Source: Equadaptatus sp045642025 (GTDB lineage: Bacteria; Synergistota; Synergistia; Synergistales; Synergistaceae). Taken from it: DNA of 42,946 bases. The notes below the pieces were generated by a model that saw nothing but the letters and a program-made list of their open reading frames with translations, did no database searches and was not told where the DNA came from. The DNA lies in contig JAZUIB010000058.1 in the NCBI GenBank assembly GCA_045642025.1, positions 1 to 42,946 of the forward strand, written 5' to 3'. The translations under genes and the position numbers were made by a program. This document shows, one piece after another, positions 15,574-25,021 of this stretch (positions within the stretch are counted from its first letter, which is position 1; every line of letters starts with the position of its first letter).

Positions 15574-16028
15574 GACGCACTGACAAGGAAATCACCGACA
15601 GAACATGGATAGACACTGTCATCAGCGAAGCGCAGTATCTCACGCTTTCGCTTGCGACGCCTGACGGAAAACCGTACGCGGTTGTGCTGAGCCACGTTTA
15701 TGACGGCGAAAATTTTTATTTCCACTGCGCAAAAGAGGGGTTTAAACTCGACATAATAAAGGCAAACAGCAAAGCAGCTTTCAGCCTTGTTTCCTTTGCG
15801 GAATATTACGAAAATCCACAAACACGCAGCTACACCATGCACTACAAATCTGTCGCAGGCTTCGGAAATGCCGAAATTGTGACAGATTTTGACGAAAAGA
15901 AAAAAGCGCTGATGATGATAAAGGAAAAATTTATCAGAACACCGTACGAAATCACGGAAAACATCGTAAATTCAGGCTGCATAATCAGACTGCGCATAGA
16001 CGAAATATATGGCAAATGCAGCCAATAA
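15570..16028 (+). CDS. Pyridoxamine 5'-phosphate oxidase-like flavin-binding protein
   Basis: A 152-residue split-barrel protein of the PNPOx-like family. The N-terminal strands around YLTLSLATPDGKPYAVVLSHVYDGENFYFHCAKEGFK (about 24-60) match the FMN-phosphate-binding region of NimA-like members. No signal peptide or membrane segment. The ATG overlaps the purN stop. The reaction cannot be deduced. Members bind FMN, haem or F420. Why it lies inside a purine operon is unclear. Confidence 0.75.
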   Translation: MRRTDKEITDRTWIDTVISEAQYLTLSLATPDGKPYAVVLSHVYDGENFYFHCAKEGFKLDIIKANSKAAFSLVSFAEYYENPQTRSYTMHYKSVAGFGNAEIVTDFDEKKKALMMIKEKFIRTPYEITENIVNSGCIIRLRIDEIYGKCSQ

Positions 16029-16039
16029 TATTTGTTAAT

Positions 16040-16066
16040 CAGCTATTCAGCATTCAAAATTCAAAA
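16040..16066. repeat. A/T-rich ATTCAGCATTCAAAATTC-type repeat
   Basis: The 64-base gap before the IMP cyclohydrolase gene is the longest in the operon and holds ATTCAGCATTCAAAATTC words. Near-matches lie at 3489-3511 (inverted) and a shorter one at about 22886 between purL and fhs. Probably a small dispersed intergenic element. Function unknown. Confidence 0.4.
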
Positions 16067-16092
16067 TCCTTTTAGAAAGCGGGGAGTAACAA

Positions 16093-16722
16093 ATGAAAAA
16101 TCTGCTCGAAATTCTTAGGAACAATTCTTATCCAGGACGCGGCATTGTTATAGGCAAAAACCGCGTTTACTACTTCATTATGGGTCGTTCCGCGAACAGC
16201 CGCAACCGTATTTTCTCACTCACTGACGACGGTATTCAGACAGAAGCATACGATGCGGGCAAAATGGAAGACCCCAGCCTCATTATCTACCATCCTGTCC
16301 GCAAAACGGCAGACGGCCTTATTGTCACAAACGGCAATCAGACAGACACAATCATGGAACACGGTTTCTTCGGCGGCTGCATGGCGCGCGAATATGAACC
16401 TGACGAACCGAATTTCACGCCGAGAATTTCAGCAATGCTCTACCCCGAAGGCGGTTTTGACATCTCAATTCTCAAACACAAGGACGGCAAATGCCTCCGC
16501 GAATTTTTCTGCTACGAAGACTGTGAAGAGGACAAAGGCTATTTCATCAGCACCTACGTAGGCGACGGCAAGCCTCTTCCGAGTTTTGAGGGAGAGCCGA
16601 TAGAAGTCGAAATGCCTGAGCCTGACGAAGTCTGGGCGGCACTTAACGAAGACAACAAGGTTTCACTTTACACGAACGTAAACGGTGAAGTAAAAATCTA
16701 CAATAAAAATCTGGGAGACTAA
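16093..16722 (+). CDS. purO: PurO-like IMP cyclohydrolase
   Basis: A 209-residue protein of the archaeal-PurO-like family (IMP_cyclohyd) found in some bacteria. It would close FAICAR to IMP, the last step of the pathway. Family features are the N-terminal YPGRGIVIGKNRVYYFIMGRS (about 14-34), the YEPDEPNFTPRISAM segment near 103-117, and a strand-rich Ntn-like fold. It lies four bases before a PurH that has only the transformylase domain, so it supplies the missing activity. GGGGAG precedes the ATG. Confidence 0.85.
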   Translation: MKNLLEILRNNSYPGRGIVIGKNRVYYFIMGRSANSRNRIFSLTDDGIQTEAYDAGKMEDPSLIIYHPVRKTADGLIVTNGNQTDTIMEHGFFGGCMAREYEPDEPNFTPRISAMLYPEGGFDISILKHKDGKCLREFFCYEDCEEDKGYFISTYVGDGKPLPSFEGEPIEVEMPEPDEVWAALNEDNKVSLYTNVNGEVKIYNKNLGD

Positions 16723-16726
16723 GACC

Positions 16727-17905
16727 ATGAAAGAATGTGAACTCAAATACGGCTGCAACCCTAATCAGAAACCGGCAAGAATCTTTATGAGAGATGGCTC
16801 TGAGCTTCCAATCACCGTTCTCAACGGACGTCCCGGCTTCATCAACCTTCTTGATGCCTTCAACTCATGGCAGCTTGTCAAGGAACTCAAAGAGGCGACA
16901 GGACTTCCTTCAGCTGCAAGTTTCAAGCACGTTTCCCCCGCAGGCGCGGCAGTAGGTATTCCTCTCAGCGCCACCGACAAAAAAATCTATTTTGTGGAGA
17001 CAGAAAAGGAACTCAGCCCGATCGCATGCGCATATATCAGAGCGCGCGGAGCTGACAGACTCTGTTCATACGGCGACTGGGCGGCACTCAGCGACACCTG
17101 CGATGCAGACACGGCAGAATATCTCAAAGCAGAAGTTTCCGACGGCATAATCGCGCCGTACTACACTCCGGAAGCGCTTGAAATCCTCAAAACAAAGAAA
17201 AAAGGCAATTACAACGTCGTGAAAATTGATCTCGCGTACATTCCGGCGCTTCAGGAATATAAAGATGTTTTCGGTGTCACCTTTGAACAGGGACACAACA
17301 ACTTCAAAATTGACGAAGCGCTGCTCGAAAACATTGTAACAAAAAATAAAGAGCTTCCGAAACAGGCGAAAATCGACCTCATCGTTTCGCTCATCACACT
17401 CAAATACACACAGTCAAACTCAGTTTGCTACGTCAAGGACGGGCAGGCAATCGGCGTAGGCGCAGGCCAGCAGAGCAGAATTCACTGCACAAGACTCGCC
17501 GGCAGCAAAGCAGACAACTGGTATCTCCGTCAGAGTCCGAAAGTTCTTGCATTGCAGTTCGTTGACACGCTCAAACGCCCTGAACGCGACAACGCAATTG
17601 ACGTTTACATCTCCGATGAATATGAAGATGTCCTCGCAGAAGGAACTTGGCAGAAGATTTTCAAGGTCAAACCGGAAGTGTTCACGCGCGAAGAAAAGAA
17701 AGCCTGGATTGCCACGCAGAGCGGCGTAACGGTCGGAAGCGATGCCTTCTTCCCATTCGGCGACAATATTGAACGCGCAAGAAAATCAGGCGCGCAGTAC
17801 ATCGCAGAACCCGGAGGCTCAATTCGTGATAACAACGTCATCGAAACGGCAGACAAATACAATATGGTTCTTGCCTTCACAGGCATGCGTCTCTTCCACC
17901 ACTAA
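16727..17905 (+). CDS. purH: AICAR transformylase (PurH C-terminal domain only)
   Basis: Formylates AICAR with 10-formyl-THF to give FAICAR. The 392-residue protein covers only the AICARFT domain. The catalytic K67-H68 pair lies in SFKHVSPAGAA, followed by GAGQQSRIHCTRLAGSKAD near 244-262 and the C-terminal EPGGSIRDNNVIETADKY. The N-terminal methylglyoxal-synthase-like IMP cyclohydrolase domain of ordinary PurH (about 200 residues) is absent, and there is no room for it upstream. PurO-like protein upstream replaces it. Confidence 0.93.
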   Translation: MKECELKYGCNPNQKPARIFMRDGSELPITVLNGRPGFINLLDAFNSWQLVKELKEATGLPSAASFKHVSPAGAAVGIPLSATDKKIYFVETEKELSPIACAYIRARGADRLCSYGDWAALSDTCDADTAEYLKAEVSDGIIAPYYTPEALEILKTKKKGNYNVVKIDLAYIPALQEYKDVFGVTFEQGHNNFKIDEALLENIVTKNKELPKQAKIDLIVSLITLKYTQSNSVCYVKDGQAIGVGAGQQSRIHCTRLAGSKADNWYLRQSPKVLALQFVDTLKRPERDNAIDVYISDEYEDVLAEGTWQKIFKVKPEVFTREEKKAWIATQSGVTVGSDAFFPFGDNIERARKSGAQYIAEPGGSIRDNNVIETADKYNMVLAFTGMRLFHH

Positions 17906-17916
17906 GAGGCGATGCC

Positions 17917-19182
17917 ATGAAACTTCTCGTAGTGGGCGGAGGCGGAAGAGAACACGCCATCATCAAAAAACTCAAAGAAAATCCTGCTGTTGAAGAAATC
18001 TTTGCGCTCCCCGGAAACGGAGGAATCGCGGCAGACGCGACCTGTGTTGATATCAGCGCAAAAGACATCAGCGGCATTGCGGAATTCGCTCAGGAAAACA
18101 AAATAGACTACGCGGTAGTAGCGCCTGACGACCCTCTTGTTTTAGGCTGCGTTGACAGGCTTGAAGCTGCCGGAATTCCATGCTTCGGTCCCCGCGCAAA
18201 CGCGGCAATAATCGAAGGCAGCAAGGTTTTCTCAAAGAACCTTATGAAAAAATACAACATTCCGACTGCCGCATACGAAATTTTTGACGACTTGGACAAG
18301 GCTCTCGCATATCTTGAAACTGCGCCTATTCCGACAGTCGTCAAGGCAGACGGACTTGCCCTCGGCAAAGGCGTTATCATTGCCATGACAAGAGAAGAAG
18401 CAAAAACTGCCGTGGTTGAAATGATGCAGGACAAAAAATTCGGCGCAAGCGGCGACAGAGTTGTCATTGAAGAATTCCTTGAAGGTCCCGAAGTTTCCGT
18501 GCTTTCCTTCACAGACGGCAAGGTTGTAGTGCCCATGATTTCCTCAATGGACCACAAACGCGCAGGAGACAATGACACAGGCTTAAACACAGGCGGCATG
18601 GGAACTGTTGCCCCTAACCCCTATTACACGGACGAAATTGCGAACATCTGCATGGAAACAATTTTCCTTCCGACAATAAAGGCGATGAACGCTGAAGGAC
18701 GCACCTTCAAAGGCTGTCTCTATTTCGGACTGATGCTCACAAAAGACGGCCCGAAAGTAATTGAATACAACTGCCGTTTCGGCGACCCTGAAACACAGGT
18801 AGTGCTTCCGCTGCTTGAAAGCGACCTGCTCACAGTCATGCAGGCTGTCACGAAAGAACGCCTTTCCGAAACGGAAGTGCGTTTCAGCAAAAACCACGCA
18901 TGCTGCGTAATCATGGCATCAAAAGGTTATCCGCAGAGCTACGAAAAAGGCTTTGAAATGTATATTCCGGCCGAAACAGCCAACAAAGTTTACGTTGCCG
19001 GCGCAGTTCTCAAAGAAGGAAAGCTACTCACAAACGGCGGCAGAGTTCTGGGCGCAACCGAAGTTGCAGACACGCTCAAAGACGCAATTGACGCGGCATA
19101 TAAACTTGTCGGTAAAATCAACTTTGCAAACGCTTACTATCGTCACGACATAGGCGCGCGGGCAATGAAGGCAGGCAGATAA
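17917..19182 (+). CDS. purD: Phosphoribosylamine-glycine ligase
   Basis: Joins phosphoribosylamine (the PurF product) to glycine, making GAR. An ATP-grasp enzyme of 421 residues. The N-terminus MKLLVVGGGGREHAI is diagnostic. The ATP-grasp core includes VVKADGLALGKGV near 145-157, GTVAPNPYYT near 228-237 and IEYNCRFGDPETQVVLP near 282-298. The TAATG overlap couples it to purL. Confidence 0.97.
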   Translation: MKLLVVGGGGREHAIIKKLKENPAVEEIFALPGNGGIAADATCVDISAKDISGIAEFAQENKIDYAVVAPDDPLVLGCVDRLEAAGIPCFGPRANAAIIEGSKVFSKNLMKKYNIPTAAYEIFDDLDKALAYLETAPIPTVVKADGLALGKGVIIAMTREEAKTAVVEMMQDKKFGASGDRVVIEEFLEGPEVSVLSFTDGKVVVPMISSMDHKRAGDNDTGLNTGGMGTVAPNPYYTDEIANICMETIFLPTIKAMNAEGRTFKGCLYFGLMLTKDGPKVIEYNCRFGDPETQVVLPLLESDLLTVMQAVTKERLSETEVRFSKNHACCVIMASKGYPQSYEKGFEMYIPAETANKVYVAGAVLKEGKLLTNGGRVLGATEVADTLKDAIDAAYKLVGKINFANAYYRHDIGARAMKAGR

Positions 19183-22100
19183 TGGTCTATCGGGTTTTTG
19201 TAGAAAAGAAAGCGGAGCTTGCCAACGAAGCCAAAGCGCTTCTGAACGACCTCAGCACACTTCTCGGAATAACAGGGCTCACAAATATCCGTATTCTTAA
19301 CCGCTACGATGCGGAAGACATCGACCCTGAACTTTTTGAATACTCAAAGAAGGTTGTCTTCTCCGAGCCTCAACTTGACATCGCGACACGTGAGCCCAAT
19401 CTCGACGATGCCATTGTTTTCGCAGTCGAATATCTGCCAGGCCAATTTGACCAGAGAGCAGACTCAGCCGCGCAGTGCATTCAGATAATCTCTCAAGGCG
19501 AACGCCCGCTCATTCGCTCTGCAAAAGTTTATGCTCTTTACGGCGCGGTAACTCAGGAAGAACTTGCAAAAATCAAACAATACGTCATTAACCCCGTTGA
19601 AGCACGCGAAGCACAGCTTTCTCTTCCCTCAACGCTTAAAACAGAACACGAAATTCCTACAGAAGTAGCAACTGTTGAAGGCTTCAGATACTTCAGCGAA
19701 GAACAACTTGCCGATTTTCTCGCGCTGAACGGTCTGGCAATGGACCTTGACGACCTGATATTCTTTCAGAAAGCTTTTAAAGAAGAAGGACGTGATCCAA
19801 CAATAACGGAAATCAAGCTAACGGACACATACTGGTCAGACCATTGCAGGCACACAACCTTCAACACTATAATCGACAAAGTCAGTTTTGATGATGCATT
19901 ACTTCAGCAGTGCTGGGACGAATACATCTCAGCAAGAAAAGAACTTAACAGAACAAAACCTATATGCCTCATGGACATAGGGACACTCGCGTGCAGATAT
20001 CTTAAAGTGAACGGAAAACTTGACAAACTTGACGAATCTGAAGAAATCAACGCCTGTACAGTAAAAATTGAAATTGAAGTTGACGGCCTCAAAGAACCGT
20101 GGCTTCTCCTCTTCAAAAATGAAACTCACAACCACCCTACGGAAATAGAGCCTTTCGGCGGCGCAGCAACCTGCGTAGGCGGCGCCATACGCGATCCACT
20201 TTCAGGCCGTTCTTATGTTTACGGTGCAATGAGAATCACAGGTGCTGCAGATCCTCTTCAGCCAGTCAGCCAAACAATCCCTGGCAAACTGCCACAGAGA
20301 AAAATTGTCACCACAGCAGCCAACGGTTACTCCTCCTACGGTAACCAAATTGGGCTTGCCACAGGCATAGTTGATGAAATCTATCATCCCGGATACGCCG
20401 CAAAACGATTAGAAATAGGCGCTGTAATCGCAGCGGCACCAGCAGAAAATGTACGCCGCGAACGCCCTATCCCTGGAGATGTTGTAATACTTCTAGGCGG
20501 AAGCACAGGCCGCGACGGCATAGGAGGCGCAACAGGCGCGTCAAAGGCACACAACAGTCACTCCGTTGAAACCTGCGGAGCCGAAGTTCAGAAAGGTAAC
20601 GCACCAGAAGAAAGAAAACTGCAGAGGCTCTTCAGAAATTCTGAAGCGAGCAGACTCATAAAACGTTGCAATGACTTCGGCGCAGGCGGAGTGTCCGTCG
20701 CAATCGGAGAACTTGCGGACGGACTTGAAATAGACCTCAACGCAGTGCCCAAAAAATATGACGGACTTGACGGCACAGAACTTGCAATAAGCGAGTCACA
20801 GGAGCGTATGGCGGTAGTTGTTGAAGCCAAAGAACTCGATCACTTCCTCGCTCTTGCGGCAAAAGAAAATCTGCAGGCGTGCAAAGTTGCCATTGTAACA
20901 GAACTCCCGCGTCTTAAAATGAAATGGAACGGCAAAACTATAGTTGACATCAGCCGCGAATTTCTCAACTCAAACGGTGCAAAAAAACACATCACGGTTG
21001 AAGTTCCCAAAACAGACTACAAAGAAAAAGAGATTTCCGGCGGATTTGCAGACAACTTCCGTGCGGTTGCCTCAGACCTCAACTGCTGCTCAAAACGCGG
21101 ACTTTCGGAACGTTTTGACTCCACAATAGGTGCAGGCACAGTATTTATGCCGTTCGGCGGCAAATATCAGCTCACCCCCACACAAGCAATGGTGCAGAAA
21201 ATATCGGTCGAAAAAAAACACACCGACAACTGCTCGCTCATGAGTTGGGGCTACAATCCATTCATAACATCACAGAATCCCTGCCGCGGCGCATACCTTG
21301 CAGTAGTTGAATCTGTTTGCAAGTTGATCGCAAGCGGCGCGGAATTTAAAGACATTTACCTCACCTTCCAGGAATACTTTGAAAAACTCGGGAAAGACCC
21401 CCAACGCTGGGGCAAACCGTTCGCGGCACTGCTCGGCGCATTCAGGGCTCAAAAAGAGCTCGGCATCGCCGCAATCGGCGGCAAAGATTCAATGAGCGGC
21501 AGTTTTGAAAAACTTGATGTACCACCTACGCTCGTTTCCTTCGCCGTCACAACGCAGAAAACGGACGACGTTATATCGCCGGAATTCAAACAGGCGGGAC
21601 ACATAGTAATCCGCCTTGCACCCGAAAAAGACAAATACGGACTGCCAAAAGCAGAAAGCCTGCTTGCGCTCTTTGACAAGGTGACAAAACTTGTCAGAAG
21701 CGGCAAAGCAGTTGCCTGCTACACTCCGGGAATAGGAGGCTGCGCGGAAGCTGTAATCAAAATGAGCATAGGCAATGGTTACGGCTTTGCCTTTGACGGC
21801 AAACTAACCCAAAATGACATCTTCGGTTATGACTACGGCGCATTTCTGCTTGAAATCACTGACGACATTGAGCCTGACAATATATTCGGCACAATCACAG
21901 ACAACAGCAAATTCAGTTACAAAGACGAACAAATCTTATGCAGTGAAATCCTTTCGCTCTACGAAAACAAACTTGAGCCCGTATTTGCCTGCAATATTCC
22001 TGATGCCAAAGGCAGTTTTGAAAACTTCACTTACGAGACAGACAAACACGTAAACGCAGTCACGAAGCACGCGCGACCCAAAGTTCTCATTCCTACTTTC

Positions 22101-22874
22101 CCGGGCACAAACTGCGAATACGATAGTGCAAAAGCAATGGAAGACGCAGGTGCAGAAGCTGAAATAGTTGTAATTAAAAACCTTACGGCAGCAGCAATCA
22201 GTGAAAGCGTAGAATACTTCGCAAAACGGATTGAGACCTCACAGATGATATTCATACCAGGAGGTTTCTCTAGTGCAGACGAACCTGACGGAAGCGCAAA
22301 ATTCATAACGGCATTCTTCCGCAACGCAGCAGTCAAAGAAAAAGTTACAGAACTGCTTGACAACAGAGAAGGCCTTATCTGCGGAATATGCAACGGCTTC
22401 CAAGCGCTTGTCAAACTCGGGCTTGTTCCCTTCGGCAAAATCATCGATACAGACGAAAACTGTCCCACACTTACATTCAACACAATAGCACGCCACCAAT
22501 CACGTATAGTCAGAACACGCATTGCCTCAAACAAATCGCCATGGCTTGCGCTAACAACCCCCGGTGAAATATACAGTTGTCCTATATCTCACGGAGAAGG
22601 TCGTTTCCTCGCTTCCGAAGAACTTATACGCAAACTTGCGACAAACGGACAGATAGCCACACAGTACGTTGACCTCAAAGGCAATGCCTCGTCAGATATA
22701 CACTACAACCCGAACGGCTCACTTTTCGCCATAGAAGGCATCACATCACCCGACGGGCGTGTATTCGGCAAAATGGGACACAGCGAACGCAGAGGCACTG
22801 GACTCTACAAAAATGTACAAGGATGCTACGACATAAAAATGTTCGAAGCGGCAGTTAGGTATTTTGAGCAGTAA
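19182..22874 (+). CDS. purL: FGAM synthase, single-chain (PurS-PurL-PurQ fusion type)
   Basis: Converts FGAR, glutamine and ATP to FGAM. The 1230-residue chain has an N-terminal PurS-like/linker part (to about residue 190), two PurM-like synthase halves (LTDTYWSDHCRHTTF near 207, NETHNHPTEIEPFGG near 314), and a C-terminal glutaminase from about residue 964. There the cysteine is in GICNGFQALV (about 1066) and the HGEGRF histidine near 1136. The length and domain order fit the Gram-positive single-chain clade (clade II) rather than the separate PurS/PurL/PurQ set. Unlike PurF in this operon, its glutaminase triad looks intact. Confidence 0.96.
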   Translation: MVYRVFVEKKAELANEAKALLNDLSTLLGITGLTNIRILNRYDAEDIDPELFEYSKKVVFSEPQLDIATREPNLDDAIVFAVEYLPGQFDQRADSAAQCIQIISQGERPLIRSAKVYALYGAVTQEELAKIKQYVINPVEAREAQLSLPSTLKTEHEIPTEVATVEGFRYFSEEQLADFLALNGLAMDLDDLIFFQKAFKEEGRDPTITEIKLTDTYWSDHCRHTTFNTIIDKVSFDDALLQQCWDEYISARKELNRTKPICLMDIGTLACRYLKVNGKLDKLDESEEINACTVKIEIEVDGLKEPWLLLFKNETHNHPTEIEPFGGAATCVGGAIRDPLSGRSYVYGAMRITGAADPLQPVSQTIPGKLPQRKIVTTAANGYSSYGNQIGLATGIVDEIYHPGYAAKRLEIGAVIAAAPAENVRRERPIPGDVVILLGGSTGRDGIGGATGASKAHNSHSVETCGAEVQKGNAPEERKLQRLFRNSEASRLIKRCNDFGAGGVSVAIGELADGLEIDLNAVPKKYDGLDGTELAISESQERMAVVVEAKELDHFLALAAKENLQACKVAIVTELPRLKMKWNGKTIVDISREFLNSNGAKKHITVEVPKTDYKEKEISGGFADNFRAVASDLNCCSKRGLSERFDSTIGAGTVFMPFGGKYQLTPTQAMVQKISVEKKHTDNCSLMSWGYNPFITSQNPCRGAYLAVVESVCKLIASGAEFKDIYLTFQEYFEKLGKDPQRWGKPFAALLGAFRAQKELGIAAIGGKDSMSGSFEKLDVPPTLVSFAVTTQKTDDVISPEFKQAGHIVIRLAPEKDKYGLPKAESLLALFDKVTKLVRSGKAVACYTPGIGGCAEAVIKMSIGNGYGFAFDGKLTQNDIFGYDYGAFLLEITDDIEPDNIFGTITDNSKFSYKDEQILCSEILSLYENKLEPVFACNIPDAKGSFENFTYETDKHVNAVTKHARPKVLIPTFPGTNCEYDSAKAMEDAGAEAEIVVIKNLTAAAISESVEYFAKRIETSQMIFIPGGFSSADEPDGSAKFITAFFRNAAVKEKVTELLDNREGLICGICNGFQALVKLGLVPFGKIIDTDENCPTLTFNTIARHQSRIVRTRIASNKSPWLALTTPGEIYSCPISHGEGRFLASEELIRKLATNGQIATQYVDLKGNASSDIHYNPNGSLFAIEGITSPDGRVFGKMGHSERRGTGLYKNVQGCYDIKMFEAAVRYFEQ

Positions 22875-22918
22875 ACGGTAAACGAACGGTATTCAAAATT
22901 CTATAGGAGGTATGTATT

Positions 22919-24595
22919 ATGACTTGGAAAACAGACATTGAAATCGCACAGGAATGTGTACTCGAGCCAATCGGCAAAATCGCCGAAAAAGCACATGTTG
23001 ACGAAAAGTACATTGAGCAGTATGGCCGTTGGAAGGCCAAAGTTAACCCCGACCTCATTAAAGAAACAGACAGGAACGATGGAAAACTTGTCCTTGTAAC
23101 AGCAATCACGCCAACACCAGCGGGCGAAGGCAAAACCACCACAACAATCGGACTTGCCGACGGACTGAAACTCATCGGCAAAGACGTAGTAGTCGCGCTT
23201 CGCGAACCCTCATTGGGACCTGTTTTCGGCGTAAAAGGCGGCGCGGCGGGCGGCGGCTATGCGCAGGTCGTTCCCATGGAAGACATCAATCTCCACTTCA
23301 CAGGCGACTTCCACGCAATCGGCGCTGCAAACAATCTGCTTGCCGCAATGCTTGACAACCACATTCAGCAGGGCAACGCGCTCGGTATAGACGTGCGCCG
23401 CATAACATGGAAACGCTGTGTTGACATGAACGACAGACAGCTCCGCTTCATCACCGACGGACTCGGCGGAAAAGCCAACGGCACACCGCGCGAAGACGGC
23501 TTTGACATCACCGTGGCAAGCGAAATCATGGCAGTATTCTGCCTCGCGAGTTCTATTACAGACCTCAAAGCACGCCTTGCGAGAATAATCGTTGGCTATA
23601 ACTTCGACGGCAAGCCAATAACAGCAGGAGACCTCAAAGCAGTAGGCGCAATGACCGCTCTGCTCAAAGATGCGCTCAAGCCAAACCTTGTGCAGACACT
23701 CGAAGGCACACCGGCATTTGTCCACGGCGGGCCATTCGCAAACATAGCGCACGGCTGCAACTCCGTTATGGCAACACGCCTGGCACTCAAAATGGGCGAC
23801 TACACAGTCACCGAAGCAGGATTTGGCGCAGATCTTGGCGCCGAAAAATTCCTCGACATCAAATGCCGCATGGCAGGACTCACCCCAGACGCAGTTGTCG
23901 TCGTCGCAACAGTCCGTGCCCTTAAAATGCACGGCGGACTCGACAAAAAATCACTTAACACCGAAGACCTCTCAGCGCTCGATAAAGGCATACCCAACCT
24001 TCTCCGTCACGTTGCAAACATCAAAAATGTCTATCAGCTCCCCTGCGTTGTCGCAGTCAACCGCTTCCCGACTGACACAGATGCTGAAATCGACTTCATT
24101 ATCAAAAAATGCCGTGAACTCGGCGTCAATACTGTACTCTCAACAGTATGGGCAGAAGGCGGAAAAGGCGGCGTAGAGCTCGCCAAAGAAGTTGTGCGCC
24201 TCTGCGAAGAAGAAAAAGGCAATTTCACCTTCTCCTACGAACTTGACGGAAGCATAGAAGATAAAATCAACGCAGTTGTCACGAAAATATACGGCGGAAA
24301 AGGCATCACAATCCTGCCGAACGCGAAAAAACAGATAGAAGAACTCACAGCCCTCGGCTATGACAAAATCCCTGTCTGCATAGCAAAAACGCAGTACAGT
24401 TTCTCCGACGACGCTACAAAACTCGGCGCCCCCGAAGACTTCACCGTAACGGTCAAAAACGTCAAAGTTTCAGCAGGCGCAGGCTTCGTAGTAGTCCTCA
24501 CAGGAGATATTATGACCATGCCCGGACTTCCGAAAATCCCTGCGGCAGAAAAAATAGACGTAGATGAGAACGGTCGTATTTCTGGACTCTTCTAA
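22919..24595 (+). CDS. fhs: Formate-tetrahydrofolate ligase
   Basis: Activates formate with ATP and THF to 10-formyl-THF, the cofactor of PurN and PurH. The protein is 558 residues. The nucleotide-binding loop TPTPAGEGKTTTTIGLADGL is near residues 65-84, with REPSLGPVFGVKGGAAGGGYAQVVP (about 94-118) and the DFHAIGAANNLLAA segment following. AGGAGG precedes the ATG, 44 bases after purL. Last gene of the operon. Fhs is a hallmark of acetogens and other anaerobes, but here the setting points to biosynthetic use. Confidence 0.97.
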   Translation: MTWKTDIEIAQECVLEPIGKIAEKAHVDEKYIEQYGRWKAKVNPDLIKETDRNDGKLVLVTAITPTPAGEGKTTTTIGLADGLKLIGKDVVVALREPSLGPVFGVKGGAAGGGYAQVVPMEDINLHFTGDFHAIGAANNLLAAMLDNHIQQGNALGIDVRRITWKRCVDMNDRQLRFITDGLGGKANGTPREDGFDITVASEIMAVFCLASSITDLKARLARIIVGYNFDGKPITAGDLKAVGAMTALLKDALKPNLVQTLEGTPAFVHGGPFANIAHGCNSVMATRLALKMGDYTVTEAGFGADLGAEKFLDIKCRMAGLTPDAVVVVATVRALKMHGGLDKKSLNTEDLSALDKGIPNLLRHVANIKNVYQLPCVVAVNRFPTDTDAEIDFIIKKCRELGVNTVLSTVWAEGGKGGVELAKEVVRLCEEEKGNFTFSYELDGSIEDKINAVVTKIYGGKGITILPNAKKQIEELTALGYDKIPVCIAKTQYSFSDDATKLGAPEDFTVTVKNVKVSAGAGFVVVLTGDIMTMPGLPKIPAAEKIDVDENGRISGLF

Positions 24596-24621
24596 AAAGA
24601 CTTTAACTTCCCTATACAGGT

Positions 24622-24667
24622 GATACAAAACAATTTCCCTGCACTAGCTGGGAAATTGTTTTGTATC
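24622..24667. terminator. 18-bp perfect inverted repeat after fhs, probable terminator
   Basis: GATACAAAACAATTTCCC (24622-24639) and its exact complement (24650-24667) flank a 10-base loop, 27 bases after fhs. The stem is long but A/T-rich and no separate T tract follows, so it is unlike the other terminators here. Its right arm contains TTGTTTTG, which could act as the U-rich part of a shorter hairpin. It may instead be the end of an extinct mobile element. Confidence 0.5.
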
Positions 24668-24826
24668 CATCATTTCGCAGAACTTCTCCGGACTTAGCAC
24701 AGAATCTAGTATCATCGGCACAAATGGGCTCATGAAAAACCAGTAACACAGTAGCTCTGTAGTTTTGGAAAAAACGTTTAATGTTTCCAGTTGAGCCAGT
24801 CCAAGCGTTTTACTGCAATCTACTCT
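24644..24826 (-). pseudogene. Possible gene remnant (60-codon open frame without a start)
   Basis: On the minus strand an open frame of 60 codons ends at a TAG inside the loop of the 18-bp inverted repeat. The translation looks protein-like (for example FMSPFVPMILDSVLSPEKFCEMM). No ribosome-binding site is seen at its left end, and the frame is closed upstream. The rest of 24596-25021 holds no recognisable gene, and no homologue is recognised. A decayed gene or chance open frame are both possible. Confidence 0.2.
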
Positions 24827-25021
24827 CTACTCCTAACACACCACCTATTACACCCTATTTTTTAACAAACAGTTTCACAATTTCGATATTACGTGCCACT
24901 TTATATAACGGAATTCAGTTGCAGTACACAAGCGATGCGGAAACCTGCGCACTGCTGTGGTAATCCGCAAATAAGGATATGACGAACACAAAAACTTTCC
25001 TCATTTAGACGGATCATTTGC

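Noticed and set aside
23210..23932. Minus-strand open frame of 240 codons inside fhs
   Set aside because: Its His/Cys-rich composition is what the antisense of an A/C-rich coding strand produces; fhs is unambiguous.
24622..24667. Complete insertion sequence or MITE
   Set aside because: Only one close inverted repeat pair is present with a 10-base loop; no transposase and no target-site duplication could be shown.
24781..24963. Plus-strand open frame of 60 codons in the gene-poor block after fhs
   Set aside because: No ribosome-binding site and no recognisable sequence; the opposite strand reads slightly more protein-like.
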